From: JBEVMS01 sp040508515
GTDB taxonomy: Bacteria > Pseudomonadota > Gammaproteobacteria > Xanthomonadales > Rhodanobacteraceae
Length of the DNA: 12,189 nt
NCBI GenBank assembly: GCA_040508515.1
Contig: JBEVMS010000131.1
Location: 1 to 12,189 of the forward strand
Direction of reading: 5' to 3'
Positions 1-6,756 of the stretch are shown piece by piece. Every line of letters begins with the position of its first letter. Positions within the stretch are counted from its first letter, which is position 1. Made by a program: the position numbers and the translations under genes. A model generated the notes under the pieces. That model saw only the letters and a list, made by a program, of their open reading frames with translations. It did not search any database and was not told where the DNA came from.

Positions 1-1
1 G

Positions 2-916
2 ATGGGCCCGACCGCGTCGGGCAAGACGGCGCTGGCATGCCAGCTCAGCGAGCGCTTCCCGCTGGATTTGATCAGTGTGGATTCGGCGCTGGTCTATCGC
101 GGCCTGGATATCGGTAGCGCCAAGCCCGATGCCACCACGCTGGCACGTTATCCGCATGCGCTGATCGATATCCGCGATCCTGCGCAACCTTATTCGGCGG
201 CGGAATTTCGCAGCGACGCACTGGCAGCGATGCGTGCAATCACCGCGCGAGGGCGCGTGCCACTGCTGGTCGGTGGCACCGGTTTGTACTTTCGCGCCTT
301 GCAGCGCGGGTTGTCGGCCTTGCCGGAGGCAAACGCCGACGTGCGCGCGCGGCTGGCGCGAGAGGCCGCGCAACACGGCTGGCCGCCACTGCATGCCCGC
401 TTGGCGCAGCACGATCCCGTCGCCGCGATGCGGATCGGAATCAACGATACCCAGCGCTTGCAGCGCGCGTTGGAGGTCATCGAGCTGACCGGGCGTCCCT
501 TGTCGGAGCAGCAGGGCGGCGGCGGTGGCGAACAATTTCCGTGGCGTGTGCTCAAGCTAGCGTTGCTGCCGACTGATCGCGCGCCGCTGCATGCGCGCAT
601 TGCCAAGCGTTTCGAGGCGATGCTGGCTGAAGGGCTGTTGGACGAAGTGCGCGCCCTGCGCGCGCGGGGCGATCTGCATGCCGAGCTGCCGGCTATGCGC
701 GCGGTGGGCTACCGTCAGGTTTGGCAGCATCTGGATAACCCTTTGGAATTTAACGATTTGCGTGATCGCGGCGTGTTTGCTACGCGGCAACTGGCCAAGC
801 GCCAAATCACCTGGCTACGCAGTGAGTTGGACGCGCGCACGCTGGATCCGGACGATCCGGCGATGAACGCGTGTGCGACACGGGCCTTGCAGGATTTTCT
901 CGCGTGCCGCATATAG
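2..916 (+). CDS. miaA: tRNA dimethylallyltransferase MiaA (5' end missing)
   Basis: MiaA transfers a dimethylallyl group from DMAPP to N6 of A37 in tRNAs that read UNN codons, a change that stabilises codon-anticodon pairing. The visible 304 residues open directly with the P-loop MGPTASGKT. They continue with VDSALVYRGLDIGSAKP (catalytic Asp region), GGTGLYFRAL, NDTQRLQRALEV, and the C-terminal AVGYRQVW and TRQLAKRQITWLR blocks, all typical of the family. Full-length MiaA is a little over 300 residues and usually has roughly 10 residues before the P-loop, so the true start lies just upstream of the window and the first ATG here is probably internal. A glycine run (GGGGG, around residues 174-178) sits in a variable loop. 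The stop TAG is at 914-916. The downstream neighbour hfq, 148 bp away, is its usual partner. Confidence 0.97.
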   Translation: MGPTASGKTALACQLSERFPLDLISVDSALVYRGLDIGSAKPDATTLARYPHALIDIRDPAQPYSAAEFRSDALAAMRAITARGRVPLLVGGTGLYFRALQRGLSALPEANADVRARLAREAAQHGWPPLHARLAQHDPVAAMRIGINDTQRLQRALEVIELTGRPLSEQQGGGGGEQFPWRVLKLALLPTDRAPLHARIAKRFEAMLAEGLLDEVRALRARGDLHAELPAMRAVGYRQVWQHLDNPLEFNDLRDRGVFATRQLAKRQITWLRSELDARTLDPDDPAMNACATRALQDFLACRI

Positions 917-1009
917 ACATGCGCCCTATGCCGCCGGGGCGTCTGGGAAGGTGGCTTGGTCGCCTTCATCGGTGGTTTAAAAGCGGTTAACATTCCTCGG
1001 CCTTGGGTC

Positions 1010-1033
1010 GGGACGCGTTAAAGCGTCTCTTTT
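1010..1033 (+). promoter_or_regulatory. stem-loop with short T-tract in the hfq leader
   Basis: Arms GGGACGC (1010-1016) and GCGTCTC (1023-1029), with one G-T pair, enclose a 6-nt loop GTTAAA. The hairpin is followed by TTTT (1030-1033), so it resembles a weak intrinsic terminator. It lies between miaA and hfq, ending only 31 nt before the hfq start codon, which leaves too little room for a full promoter between it and hfq. It may end part of the miaA transcripts or act as an attenuator or stability element in the hfq leader. Possible -10-like sequence TTTAAA at 976-981 (with an upstream TG) lies before it but is weak. Confidence 0.4.
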
Positions 1034-1064
1034 CCGGCCTGTCCGTTGCGAGGGGAAAACAACA

Positions 1065-1331
1065 ATGTCCAAAGGGCAGTCATTGCAAGATCCATTTTTG
1101 AACGCTTTGCGTCGCGAGCGCGTGCCGGTCGCCATCTATCTGGTCAATGGCATCAAGCTTCAAGGCACCATCGAATCGTTCGACCAGTTCGTGGTGTTAT
1201 TGCGCAACCAGGTTAGTCAGATGGTCTACAAGCACGCCATCTCCACCGTGGTACCCAGCCGCAATGTCCGGTTGGGCAATGGTCATGAGGGTGAGGGTGC
1301 GGCCGGTCCGTCTGCCGAGGTCGACGCTTGA
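1065..1331 (+). CDS. hfq: RNA chaperone Hfq
   Basis: Hfq is a hexameric Sm-like protein that binds small RNAs and mRNAs and promotes their pairing. The 88-residue product has the complete Sm core. N-terminal Q8, D9 and F11 and the arginine rim patch R16-R17-E18-R19 are visible, then VNGIKLQGTIESFDQFVVLL (Sm1) and the YKH motif Y55-K56-H57 (Sm2), which lines the proximal U-binding pore. The C-terminal tail is short and acidic. The ATG is preceded by a good Shine-Dalgarno GAGGGG (1050-1055) with a 9-nt spacer. AAC-AAC-AAT triplets span 1058-1066, between the Shine-Dalgarno and the start codon, and match the A-R-N pattern bound by the Hfq distal face. That is consistent with autoregulation. Upstream gene miaA and downstream gene hflX are the classical neighbours. 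Confidence 0.98.
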   Translation: MSKGQSLQDPFLNALRRERVPVAIYLVNGIKLQGTIESFDQFVVLLRNQVSQMVYKHAISTVVPSRNVRLGNGHEGEGAAGPSAEVDA

Positions 1332-1395
1332 TCTGCGGCGCATCTGGCCCAATGAAGTAAGTCGCTCTGGAGTCTGGGGAGCAACGCGAGCAGGC

Positions 1396-1437
1396 GCCGC
1401 CGCTACCGGGTAACCGGTGGGCGGCGAGCGTGCCGCC
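1396..1437 (+). promoter_or_regulatory. two mutually exclusive stem-loops between hfq and hflX
   Basis: The segment GGCGGC (1420-1425) can pair with GCCGCC at 1396-1401 or with an identical GCCGCC at 1432-1437. In the first fold, an additional inner stem ACCGG (1405-1409) / CCGGT (1414-1418) is capped by a GTAA tetraloop (GNRA type). In the second, the loop is the 6-nt GAGCGT. No T-tract follows either hairpin. The structure sits in the 171-bp hfq-hflX gap, 66 nt before the hflX start. It could be an RNA stability or processing element or an attenuation-like switch. The pairing is seen in the sequence; the function is inference. Confidence 0.4.
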
Positions 1438-1502
1438 AAGGTTCCAGCTTCTTGATGAGCGTCGGCTACCGGCGCCTTTGCTCGGTATAGGTCACATCCG
1501 CA

Positions 1503-2810
1503 GTGTTCGATAGACAAAAGAAAGGCGAGCGTGCCGTCTTGGTATTGCCGCATTCGCGTGGCGAGGGCGACGCGGCGCGGCGCGCGGCCGAGTTCGCCGA
1601 ACTGGTGCGTTCGGCCGGAGCGGAGATTCTCGAGCGCATCCCGGCGCGCGTGGAAAGCCCGAATCCGCGCTTCTACATCGGCAGCGGCAAGGCGGATGAG
1701 GTGCGCGAGGCGGCGCATGCGCTGGGTGCCGACCTGGTGCTGGTCGATCATCTGCTGTCGCCGGTGCAGGAACGTAACCTGGAAAAACACCTGGGCGTGC
1801 GCGTGATTGATCGCGCCGGTCTGATCCTGGACATCTTCGCCCAGCGCGCGCGTTCGCATGAAGGCAAGCTGGAAGTCGAGCTGGCTCAGCTCAAGCATGT
1901 GGCCACGCGACTGGTCCGCGGCTGGACCCATCTGGACGCCCAGCGCGGCGGTGCCATCGGCAACCGCGGTCCGGGCGAAACCCAGTTGGAACTCGATCGC
2001 CGCCTGCTTAGCGAGCGCGTTAAGCAACTGACCAAGCGGTTAGAAAAGGTGCAGACCCAGCGCGGACAGCAACGCCGTTCGCGCCTGCGCAACACCGTGC
2101 CACGGGTGGCCCTGGTCGGCTATACCAATGCCGGCAAGTCGACGCTGTTCAACGCGATCACCGCCGGCGCGGTATATGCCGCGGATCAATTGTTCGCCAC
2201 GCTTGACCCCACCGTGCGCCGGCTGGAAGACTTGAGCTGCGGCCCGGCGGTGCTGGCCGATACGGTCGGTTTCATCCGCGAGCTACCGCACGATCTGGTG
2301 GCTGCGTTCCGCGCCACCTTGGCCGAGGCGCGCGATGCCGACCTGCTGCTGCACGTCAGCGACGCGTTCGATGAGGAGCGCGAGCTGCTGCATGACGTGG
2401 TCGACAGCGTGCTGGACGAAATCGACGCCGGCCACGTGCCGCAACTGCGCGTCATGAACAAGATCGACCTCGGCGATACCATGCCGCGGCTCGACCGCGA
2501 CAGTCAGGGGCGGCCGCACACCGTGTGGCTGTCGGCGGCGACCGGGCAGGGGCTGGATCTGCTGCGTCAGGCGCTGGGCGAGCTGCTCGGCGGCGATCGG
2601 GTGCGCGCCGAACTGGCCTTGCCACTTTCGGCCGGACGATTGCACGCACGGCTCAAGGCCGCCGGCGCCATTGCCAGCGAATCGGTTGAGGAAGAGAGCT
2701 GGCGCCTGCAAATTGATGCGCCGCGCAGCGTGATCGCCCCCCTCAGCGGCGGCAACGATGCCGATGCGCACCTGTTGCGCGAACTGCTTGGCCCTGCGGT
2801 GGTCGATTGA
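1503..2810 (+). CDS. hflX: GTPase HflX (ribosome-splitting and rescue)
   Basis: HflX is a ribosome-associated Obg-HflX superfamily GTPase. It binds the 50S subunit and splits stalled 70S ribosomes, notably after heat or antibiotic stress. The 435-residue product starts MFDRQKKGER at a GTG codon; TAGGT (1488-1492) is a plausible ribosome-binding site, and MFDR is the usual family opening. The N-terminal HflX domain (about 1-165) includes NPRFYIGSGKADE and the glycine-rich RGPGETQLE at about residues 155-163. A charged helical linker (165-195) follows. The G domain shows G1 GYTNAGKS (206-213), a G2 Thr in FATLDPT (231-237), G3 DTVG (253-256), G4 NKID (319-322) and a G5-like LSAATG. Length and all GTP-binding motifs are intact. 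It lies 171 bp after hfq on the same strand and is probably co-transcribed at least in part. Confidence 0.97.
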   Translation: MFDRQKKGERAVLVLPHSRGEGDAARRAAEFAELVRSAGAEILERIPARVESPNPRFYIGSGKADEVREAAHALGADLVLVDHLLSPVQERNLEKHLGVRVIDRAGLILDIFAQRARSHEGKLEVELAQLKHVATRLVRGWTHLDAQRGGAIGNRGPGETQLELDRRLLSERVKQLTKRLEKVQTQRGQQRRSRLRNTVPRVALVGYTNAGKSTLFNAITAGAVYAADQLFATLDPTVRRLEDLSCGPAVLADTVGFIRELPHDLVAAFRATLAEARDADLLLHVSDAFDEERELLHDVVDSVLDEIDAGHVPQLRVMNKIDLGDTMPRLDRDSQGRPHTVWLSAATGQGLDLLRQALGELLGGDRVRAELALPLSAGRLHARLKAAGAIASESVEEESWRLQIDAPRSVIAPLSGGNDADAHLLRELLGPAVVD

Positions 2811-2843
2811 CTACGGTTGCGCTGGGAACGACGCACTTGGCTC

Positions 2844-2852
2844 TGTTAGAAT
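2844..2852 (+). promoter_or_regulatory. possible extended -10 promoter for hflKC
   Basis: TG-T-TAGAAT at 2844-2852 matches an extended -10 element, 5 of 6 in the hexamer. It lies in the 169-bp gap after hflX and would start a transcript near 2859, about 120 nt before hflK. No good -35 is seen, which is tolerated with an extended -10. Just before the hflK ribosome-binding site there is also a small dyad: CCGGC (2935-2939) / GCCGG (2947-2951), overlapping an alternative TTTTC / GAAAA pairing. The assignment is tentative. Confidence 0.35.
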
Positions 2853-2979
2853 GCCCAGCGTTTGCGCGTGTCCGGCCACTACGTTGATTTCCTCTATGTG
2901 CCGCCAATATGTGCAATCCCGACCACAGCGTTTTCCGGCGAAAATTGCCGGCCTCCCAGCGATCTGAAGGAGACTGACA

Positions 2980-4101
2980 ATGGCATGGAACGAACCCGGC
3001 AACGGGCAGCGCGACCCCTGGAAAAAACGCCCCACCGGAGGCAAGCCCGGTTTCAACCTGCAGCCGTGGCTGGACACGTTGAAAAAGCGCTTCGGCAAAT
3101 TCGGCGGCGGCCCTGGCGGTGTGGTAACCGTGGTGCTGGCGCTGCTCCTGGCGTCATTGCTGCTGTCCAGCTACACCATCGTCAACGCGCGTCAGGCCGG
3201 CGTGGTGCAGCGCTTCGGGCAGTACGCGCGTACCTTGGGCCCAGGGTTCCACTTCAAGTTTCCGCGCCCGATCGAGACGGTGACCAAGGTCGAGACCACC
3301 CAGGTCCGGTCGGTTTCCGATCAAGTGCGCATGCTCACCAGCGATGAAAACATCATCACGGTCGATTTCAACGTGCAGTTTCAGGTGAGCGACGCGCGCC
3401 GGTTCCTGTTTTCGGTGCGCGATCCAGAAGACACTCTGCGCCAGGCCGCCGAGGCGGCGGTGCGCTCAGTGGTCGGCTCCAGCACGATGGACTCGATCCT
3501 CATCAGCGCCGGCGCGGTGGCCGAGGCGGCCACGCCCGTGCTGCCCGATCAGACCCGCGACACCTTGCAGCAGCAAACGCGTGATGCCTTGCAGGCCACG
3601 CTCAACGGCTACGACACCGGCATCGTGATCAACGATGTCAGCTTCCAGAACGTGTCGCCGCCGCAGGAAGTCAAGGCCGCGTTCGACGATGTCAATGCCG
3701 CGCGCGAAGACAAGCTGGCCACCGAAAACCAAGCGCGCGCTTACGCCAGTCAGGTGGTTCCGGTGGCCAAGGGCGGCGCCTCGCGCATCGCCTCAGAGGC
3801 GCAGGGCTATCAGGCCGAGCGGATCGCCCGCGCCAGCGGTGACGCCGAGCGCTTCAACCTGATCCTCAAGGAATACCACGGCGCCCCCGAAGTCACCCGG
3901 CGCCGGCTGTGGCTGGAAACGGTCGAGGACGTGATGTCCAAAAATCCCAAGGTGCTCGATGGTTCGGGCGGTCGCAACGTGTTGTACCTGCCGTTGAACC
4001 AGCTTGGCGGTCCGTCCAAGGAGATGCCTGGAGTGGGCGCGATCGTGCAATCGTCACAGGCGGTTGAACCGGGCAACGACAACAAGGGCGCGCAACCATG
4101 A
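2980..4101 (+). CDS. hflK: SPFH/band 7 protein HflK, modulator of FtsH protease
   Basis: HflK forms, with HflC, a large periplasmic cage around the membrane protease FtsH and limits its access to membrane proteins. The 373-residue product has a charged, Gly-rich cytoplasmic N-terminus (1-45) and one transmembrane segment (about 47-67). A band 7 domain follows, starting YTIVNARQAGVVQRFGQY and containing GPGFHFKFPRPIE and DVNAAREDKLATENQA, then an Ala/Arg-rich coiled coil (about 235-290). The conserved RLWLETVEDVM and VLYLPL blocks close the core, with a Gln/Pro-rich tail. The start has a strong Shine-Dalgarno AAGGAG (2967-2972) with 7-nt spacing. The stop TGA overlaps the start of hflC (ATGA at 4098-4101), so the two are translationally coupled, as expected for subunits of one complex. 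Confidence 0.97.
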   Translation: MAWNEPGNGQRDPWKKRPTGGKPGFNLQPWLDTLKKRFGKFGGGPGGVVTVVLALLLASLLLSSYTIVNARQAGVVQRFGQYARTLGPGFHFKFPRPIETVTKVETTQVRSVSDQVRMLTSDENIITVDFNVQFQVSDARRFLFSVRDPEDTLRQAAEAAVRSVVGSSTMDSILISAGAVAEAATPVLPDQTRDTLQQQTRDALQATLNGYDTGIVINDVSFQNVSPPQEVKAAFDDVNAAREDKLATENQARAYASQVVPVAKGGASRIASEAQGYQAERIARASGDAERFNLILKEYHGAPEVTRRRLWLETVEDVMSKNPKVLDGSGGRNVLYLPLNQLGGPSKEMPGVGAIVQSSQAVEPGNDNKGAQP

Positions 4102-4967
4102 AGATCGCTTCCATCGTCGCGGCACTGGTCATCGTCCTGCTTGGCTACAACAGCATGTTCGTGGTGAAGGAAGGGCAGACCGCGCTGGTGCTGCAATTCG
4201 GCCGCATCGTGCGTACCGACGACAAGCCGGGTCTGCATTTCAAGCTGCCATTGGTACAACAGTCGCTGGCCTTCGACAGCCGCATCCTGACCTTGGAAGC
4301 GCAGCCGGAGCGTTACTTCACTTCCGAAAAGAAAAGCGTCAACGTCGATTTCTACGTCAAGTGGAAAATTGCCGACAACGCCGCTTATTACCGCGCTACA
4401 TCGGGCGACGAATTGCAGGCCACCCAGCGGTTGTCGCCGATCGTCAAGGATGCGCTGCGTTTCGAATTCAACGCGCATACGCTCAACGACCTGGTCACCA
4501 GCGGGCGCAAGGACATCACCGAGCGCGTGCGTAAGCAGACTGACCTGGCCTCTCGCAAGAGCCTCGGTATCGAGGTGGTCGATGTGCGGATCAAGCGCAT
4601 CGATCTGCCGGATGAAGTCAGCGAATCGGTTTACAAGCGCATGAGCGCTGAGCGTTTGCAACTGGCCAATGAATTGCGCTCCACCGGCCAGCAGGAGGCC
4701 GAGACGATCAAGGCCGATGCCGACCGCCAGGTGCAGGTGATCAAGGCCGACGCTGAGCGCGACGCGGCCACGGTGCGTGGCCAGGGTGATGCGCAGGCGG
4801 CCGCGATCTACGCCCAGGCGTATGGTCAAGATCCGGAATTTTTCGCCTTCTACCGCAGCCTCAGCGCCTATCGCACCGCGTTCAAGGACGGCAAGGGCGT
4901 GCTGATGCTCAAGCCCGATTCGGAGTTTCTGCGTTACTTCAACGACGGCACGGTCAAGCCGCGCTGA
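4098..4967 (+). CDS. hflC: SPFH/band 7 protein HflC, modulator of FtsH protease
   Basis: HflC is the partner of HflK in the HflKC-FtsH supercomplex at the inner membrane. The 289-residue product begins with an uncleaved membrane anchor (about residues 4-22). The band 7 core follows: FVVKEGQTALVLQFGRI, DKPGLHFKLP, SVNVDFYVKWKI and GIEVVDVRIKRIDLP. Next come YKRMSAERLQLANELRSTGQ and a heptad-like helical stretch with repeated IKADAE/DA units. The C-terminal FFAFYRSLSAYR and LKPDSEFLRYF are family hallmarks. Length is normal. It overlaps hflK by 4 nt. In many gammaproteobacteria a small DUF2065 gene and then purA follow; here the DUF2065 slot holds only a remnant. Confidence 0.97.
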   Translation: MKIASIVAALVIVLLGYNSMFVVKEGQTALVLQFGRIVRTDDKPGLHFKLPLVQQSLAFDSRILTLEAQPERYFTSEKKSVNVDFYVKWKIADNAAYYRATSGDELQATQRLSPIVKDALRFEFNAHTLNDLVTSGRKDITERVRKQTDLASRKSLGIEVVDVRIKRIDLPDEVSESVYKRMSAERLQLANELRSTGQQEAETIKADADRQVQVIKADAERDAATVRGQGDAQAAAIYAQAYGQDPEFFAFYRSLSAYRTAFKDGKGVLMLKPDSEFLRYFNDGTVKPR

Positions 4968-4977
4968 GCCGGGCCGG

Positions 4978-5153
4978 ATGCAGGTCTGCCCGCTGCTGCG
5001 CCGGGTGTGGTGATGCAGGGACCGGTGCTGTTCGCCGCGCTGCGCGGGTGGCAAGCGAGGCGGCGTGAAGTCTTGACGTTGGAGCCCTCGCTAGCGCGGA
5101 GTTGACGCGGCGGCGGTGTTGCGGCCATGGCTGCGCTGGGTGCGGCATGGCAC
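4978..5153 (+). pseudogene. decayed DUF2065 (YjeT-type) small membrane protein remnant
   Basis: No intact gene lies in the 247 bp between hflC and purA. The frame through 5013-5102 reads QGPVLFAALRGWQ at 5016-5054. That closely resembles the conserved core of DUF2065 proteins as I remember it (roughly E-G-L-x-L-F-A-A-P-R-G-W-Q), with single-base changes giving E to Q, L to P and P to L. The frame continues to LTLEPSLARS and stops at TGA 5103-5105. Past the stop it reads RGGGVAAMAALGAAW, which fits the second hydrophobic helix of the family (G-G-x-x-V-x-x-G-L). The first helix seems frameshifted: an ATG at 4978 begins a frame that ends at 5011-5013. The position between hflC and purA is exactly where E. 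coli yjeT sits. The call rests on remembered family features, not an alignment. A short translated peptide starting at 5007-5013 is possible but has no ribosome-binding site. Confidence 0.6.
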
Positions 5154-5174
5154 AAATTTTTGTTTTTCCTTGAA

Positions 5175-5193
5175 GGCTCCCCCGATGGGAGCT
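5175..5193 (+). promoter_or_regulatory. stem-loop just upstream of the purA start
   Basis: GCTCCC (5176-5181) and GGGAGC (5187-5192), extendable by a G-T pair at 5175/5193, enclose loop CCGAT. A T-rich run (about 5156-5169) lies before the hairpin rather than after it, so it is not a terminator on the + strand. The hairpin ends 21 nt before the ATG at 5215 and would bury an alternative in-frame ATG at 5185. It may influence purA translation. No E. coli-like PurR operator is evident. Confidence 0.35.
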
Positions 5194-5214
5194 AAGAACG
5201 AGCGAGTAAAGATC

Positions 5215-6507
5215 ATGGGTAAGTCAGTCGTTATCCTTGGAGCCCAATGGGGCGACGAAGGCAAGGGCAAGATCGTCGACCTGCTGACCGAGCGCGTCGG
5301 TGCGGTAGCGCGCTTCCAGGGCGGTCACAACGCTGGCCACACCTTGGTGATCAAGGGCAAGAAAACCGTGCTGCACCTGATCCCCTCGGGCATCCTGCGC
5401 GACGATGCGCTGTGCCTGATCGGCAACGGCGTGGTTCTCAGCCCCGCCGCGCTCAAGCAGGAAATCGAGCAGTTGGAAGCCAACGGCGTCAGCGTGCGTC
5501 CGCGCCTGAAGATCAGCCCGGCCACCCCGCTGATCATGCCGTACCACATCGCCGTGGATAAGGCGCGCGAAGTCGCCTCCGGCGCCAAGGCGATCGGCAC
5601 CACCGGCCGCGGCATCGGTCCGGCTTACGAGGACAAGGTCGCCCGTCGCTCGATCCGCGTTGCCGATCTGATGTACCCGCACGAGCTGCCCGAGAAGATC
5701 AAGACGGCGGTGGACTATCACAACTTCATCCTGACCGAGTGGCTGAAGGCCGAGCCGGTCGACTACCAGACCGTGCTGGACGACGCGTTGGGCTTCGCCG
5801 AGTTCATTCGCCCGATGGTCGATGACGTCGCCACCATCCTGCACGACGTGCGCAAGGAAGGCGGCAACATCTTGTTCGAGGGCGCCCAGGGTGCGCTGCT
5901 GGACATCGATCACGGCACCTATCCTTACGTCACCTCGTCCAACACCACCGTCGGCGGCGCACTGGCCGGCACCGGCGTGGGCGCGCGCGACATCGATTAC
6001 GTGCTGGGCATCTGCAAGGCCTACGCCACCCGCGTGGGTGGTGGTCCGTTCCCGACCGAACTTCACGACGAGATGGGCGAGCGCCTGCGCAAGGTCGGCA
6101 ACGAGTTCGGCGCCAGCACCGGCCGTCCGCGCCGATGCGGCTGGATCGACCTAGTCGCGCTCAAGCGCGCGGTGCAGATCAACGGCATCGACGGGCTGGC
6201 GATCACCAAGCTGGACGTGCTCGACGGGCTGGAAACCATTAAGGTCTGCATCGCCTACGAATACCGCGGCAAGCGCCGTGAGCTTGCCCCGCTGGACGCT
6301 GATGGCTGGGACGAGTGCAAGCCGGTCTACCTGGAGTTCCCCGGCTGGTCGGAATCCACCGCCGGCATCCGCGAGTGGGACAAGCTGCCGCCGGCCGCCC
6401 GCGCCTACTTGCGCGCGGTCGAGGAACTGTCCGGCTGCCGCCTGGCCCTGGTTGCCACCGGCGCCGACCGCGACGACACCATCGTGCTGGACGACCCGTT
6501 CGCTTGA
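5215..6507 (+). CDS. purA: adenylosuccinate synthase PurA
   Basis: PurA makes adenylosuccinate from IMP and aspartate with GTP, the first committed step to AMP. The 430-residue product starts MGKSVVILGAQWGDEGKGK, containing the catalytic Asp14 and the GDEGKGK loop. GGHNAGHT with catalytic His42 follows, then TTGRGIGPAYEDK (IMP binding), EGAQGALLDIDHGTYPYVTS, RVGGGPFPTE, STGRPRRCGW and the guanine-specificity motif TKLDVLDG. It ends at the family's typical DDPFA. I chose ATG 5215 because bacterial PurA proteins start at MGKSVV. An in-frame ATG at 5185 would add ten residues (MGAKNERVKI) and has the better ribosome-binding site (GAAGG at 5172-5176), whereas the Shine-Dalgarno for 5215 is weak, so the longer form cannot be excluded. 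The gene is followed by a strong terminator. Confidence 0.96.
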   Translation: MGKSVVILGAQWGDEGKGKIVDLLTERVGAVARFQGGHNAGHTLVIKGKKTVLHLIPSGILRDDALCLIGNGVVLSPAALKQEIEQLEANGVSVRPRLKISPATPLIMPYHIAVDKAREVASGAKAIGTTGRGIGPAYEDKVARRSIRVADLMYPHELPEKIKTAVDYHNFILTEWLKAEPVDYQTVLDDALGFAEFIRPMVDDVATILHDVRKEGGNILFEGAQGALLDIDHGTYPYVTSSNTTVGGALAGTGVGARDIDYVLGICKAYATRVGGGPFPTELHDEMGERLRKVGNEFGASTGRPRRCGWIDLVALKRAVQINGIDGLAITKLDVLDGLETIKVCIAYEYRGKRRELAPLDADGWDECKPVYLEFPGWSESTAGIREWDKLPPAARAYLRAVEELSGCRLALVATGADRDDTIVLDDPFA

Positions 6508-6561
6508 GCGCGCACGCGTGAGTGGCGCGTCAGCCACGGCACTTCACTCATGTTCGAGTTA

Positions 6562-6589
6562 GAGAAAAGGCCCGCGAGGGCCTTTTCTT
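6562..6589 (+). terminator. intrinsic terminator after purA
   Basis: An 11-bp perfect stem has arms 6563-6573 (AGAAAAGGCCC) and 6578-6588 (GGGCCTTTTCT). It is capped by a GCGA tetraloop (GNRA type) and flanked by TTATAT. The A-rich left arm and T-rich right arm make it effective in both directions. It lies 54 nt after the purA stop and ends the hflKC-purA transcript. Confidence 0.92.
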
Positions 6590-6668
6590 ATATGACGCGC
6601 AGGCCGGTAACGGCGACATCGATGGTCTTGCCGCGACATGCCGGCAGGTGGCCCCGTTGCGGGTTGCT

Positions 6669-6718
6669 AAAAGTGCACCGCACCGAGCCTTGAAAATGCA
6701 CCGAAACATACGCATATC
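6669..6718 (+). promoter_or_regulatory. candidate promoter with a direct repeat, upstream of the zinc-finger gene
   Basis: TTGAAA (6690-6695) and CATATC (6713-6718) are separated by 17 bp and could be -35 and -10 boxes; the -10 is poor. A 12-nt direct repeat, AAAAGTGCACCG (6669-6680) and GAAAATGCACCG (6692-6703), matches at 10 of 12 positions with a 23-bp period, about two helical turns. Its second copy overlaps the -35. This arrangement suits a regulator binding site. Confidence 0.3.
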
Positions 6719-6756
6719 AAAGACTTGAGCTAGGCATCGACGACGCGGAGGTCGAT

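Noticed and set aside
2..4. First ATG taken as the true miaA start
   Set aside because: It would place the P-loop at the very N-terminus. Family members carry several residues before it, so the gene is better seen as cut by the window edge.
1197..2027. - strand ORF of 276 residues opposite hfq and hflX
   Set aside because: It is antisense to two clear genes, and its sequence mirrors their codon pattern with no family features.
3810..5054. Long - strand ORF of 414 residues opposite hflK and hflC
   Set aside because: It lies wholly antisense to two well-supported genes apart from its end. It is a product of high-GC codon bias, has a low-complexity composition and shows no recognisable domain.
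5224..6066. - strand ORF of 280 residues opposite purA
   Set aside because: It is a mirror of the highly conserved purA coding sequence with no plausible product.
6522..6728. + strand ORF of 68 residues after purA
   Set aside because: It runs straight through the strong intrinsic terminator and has no ribosome-binding site or family features.
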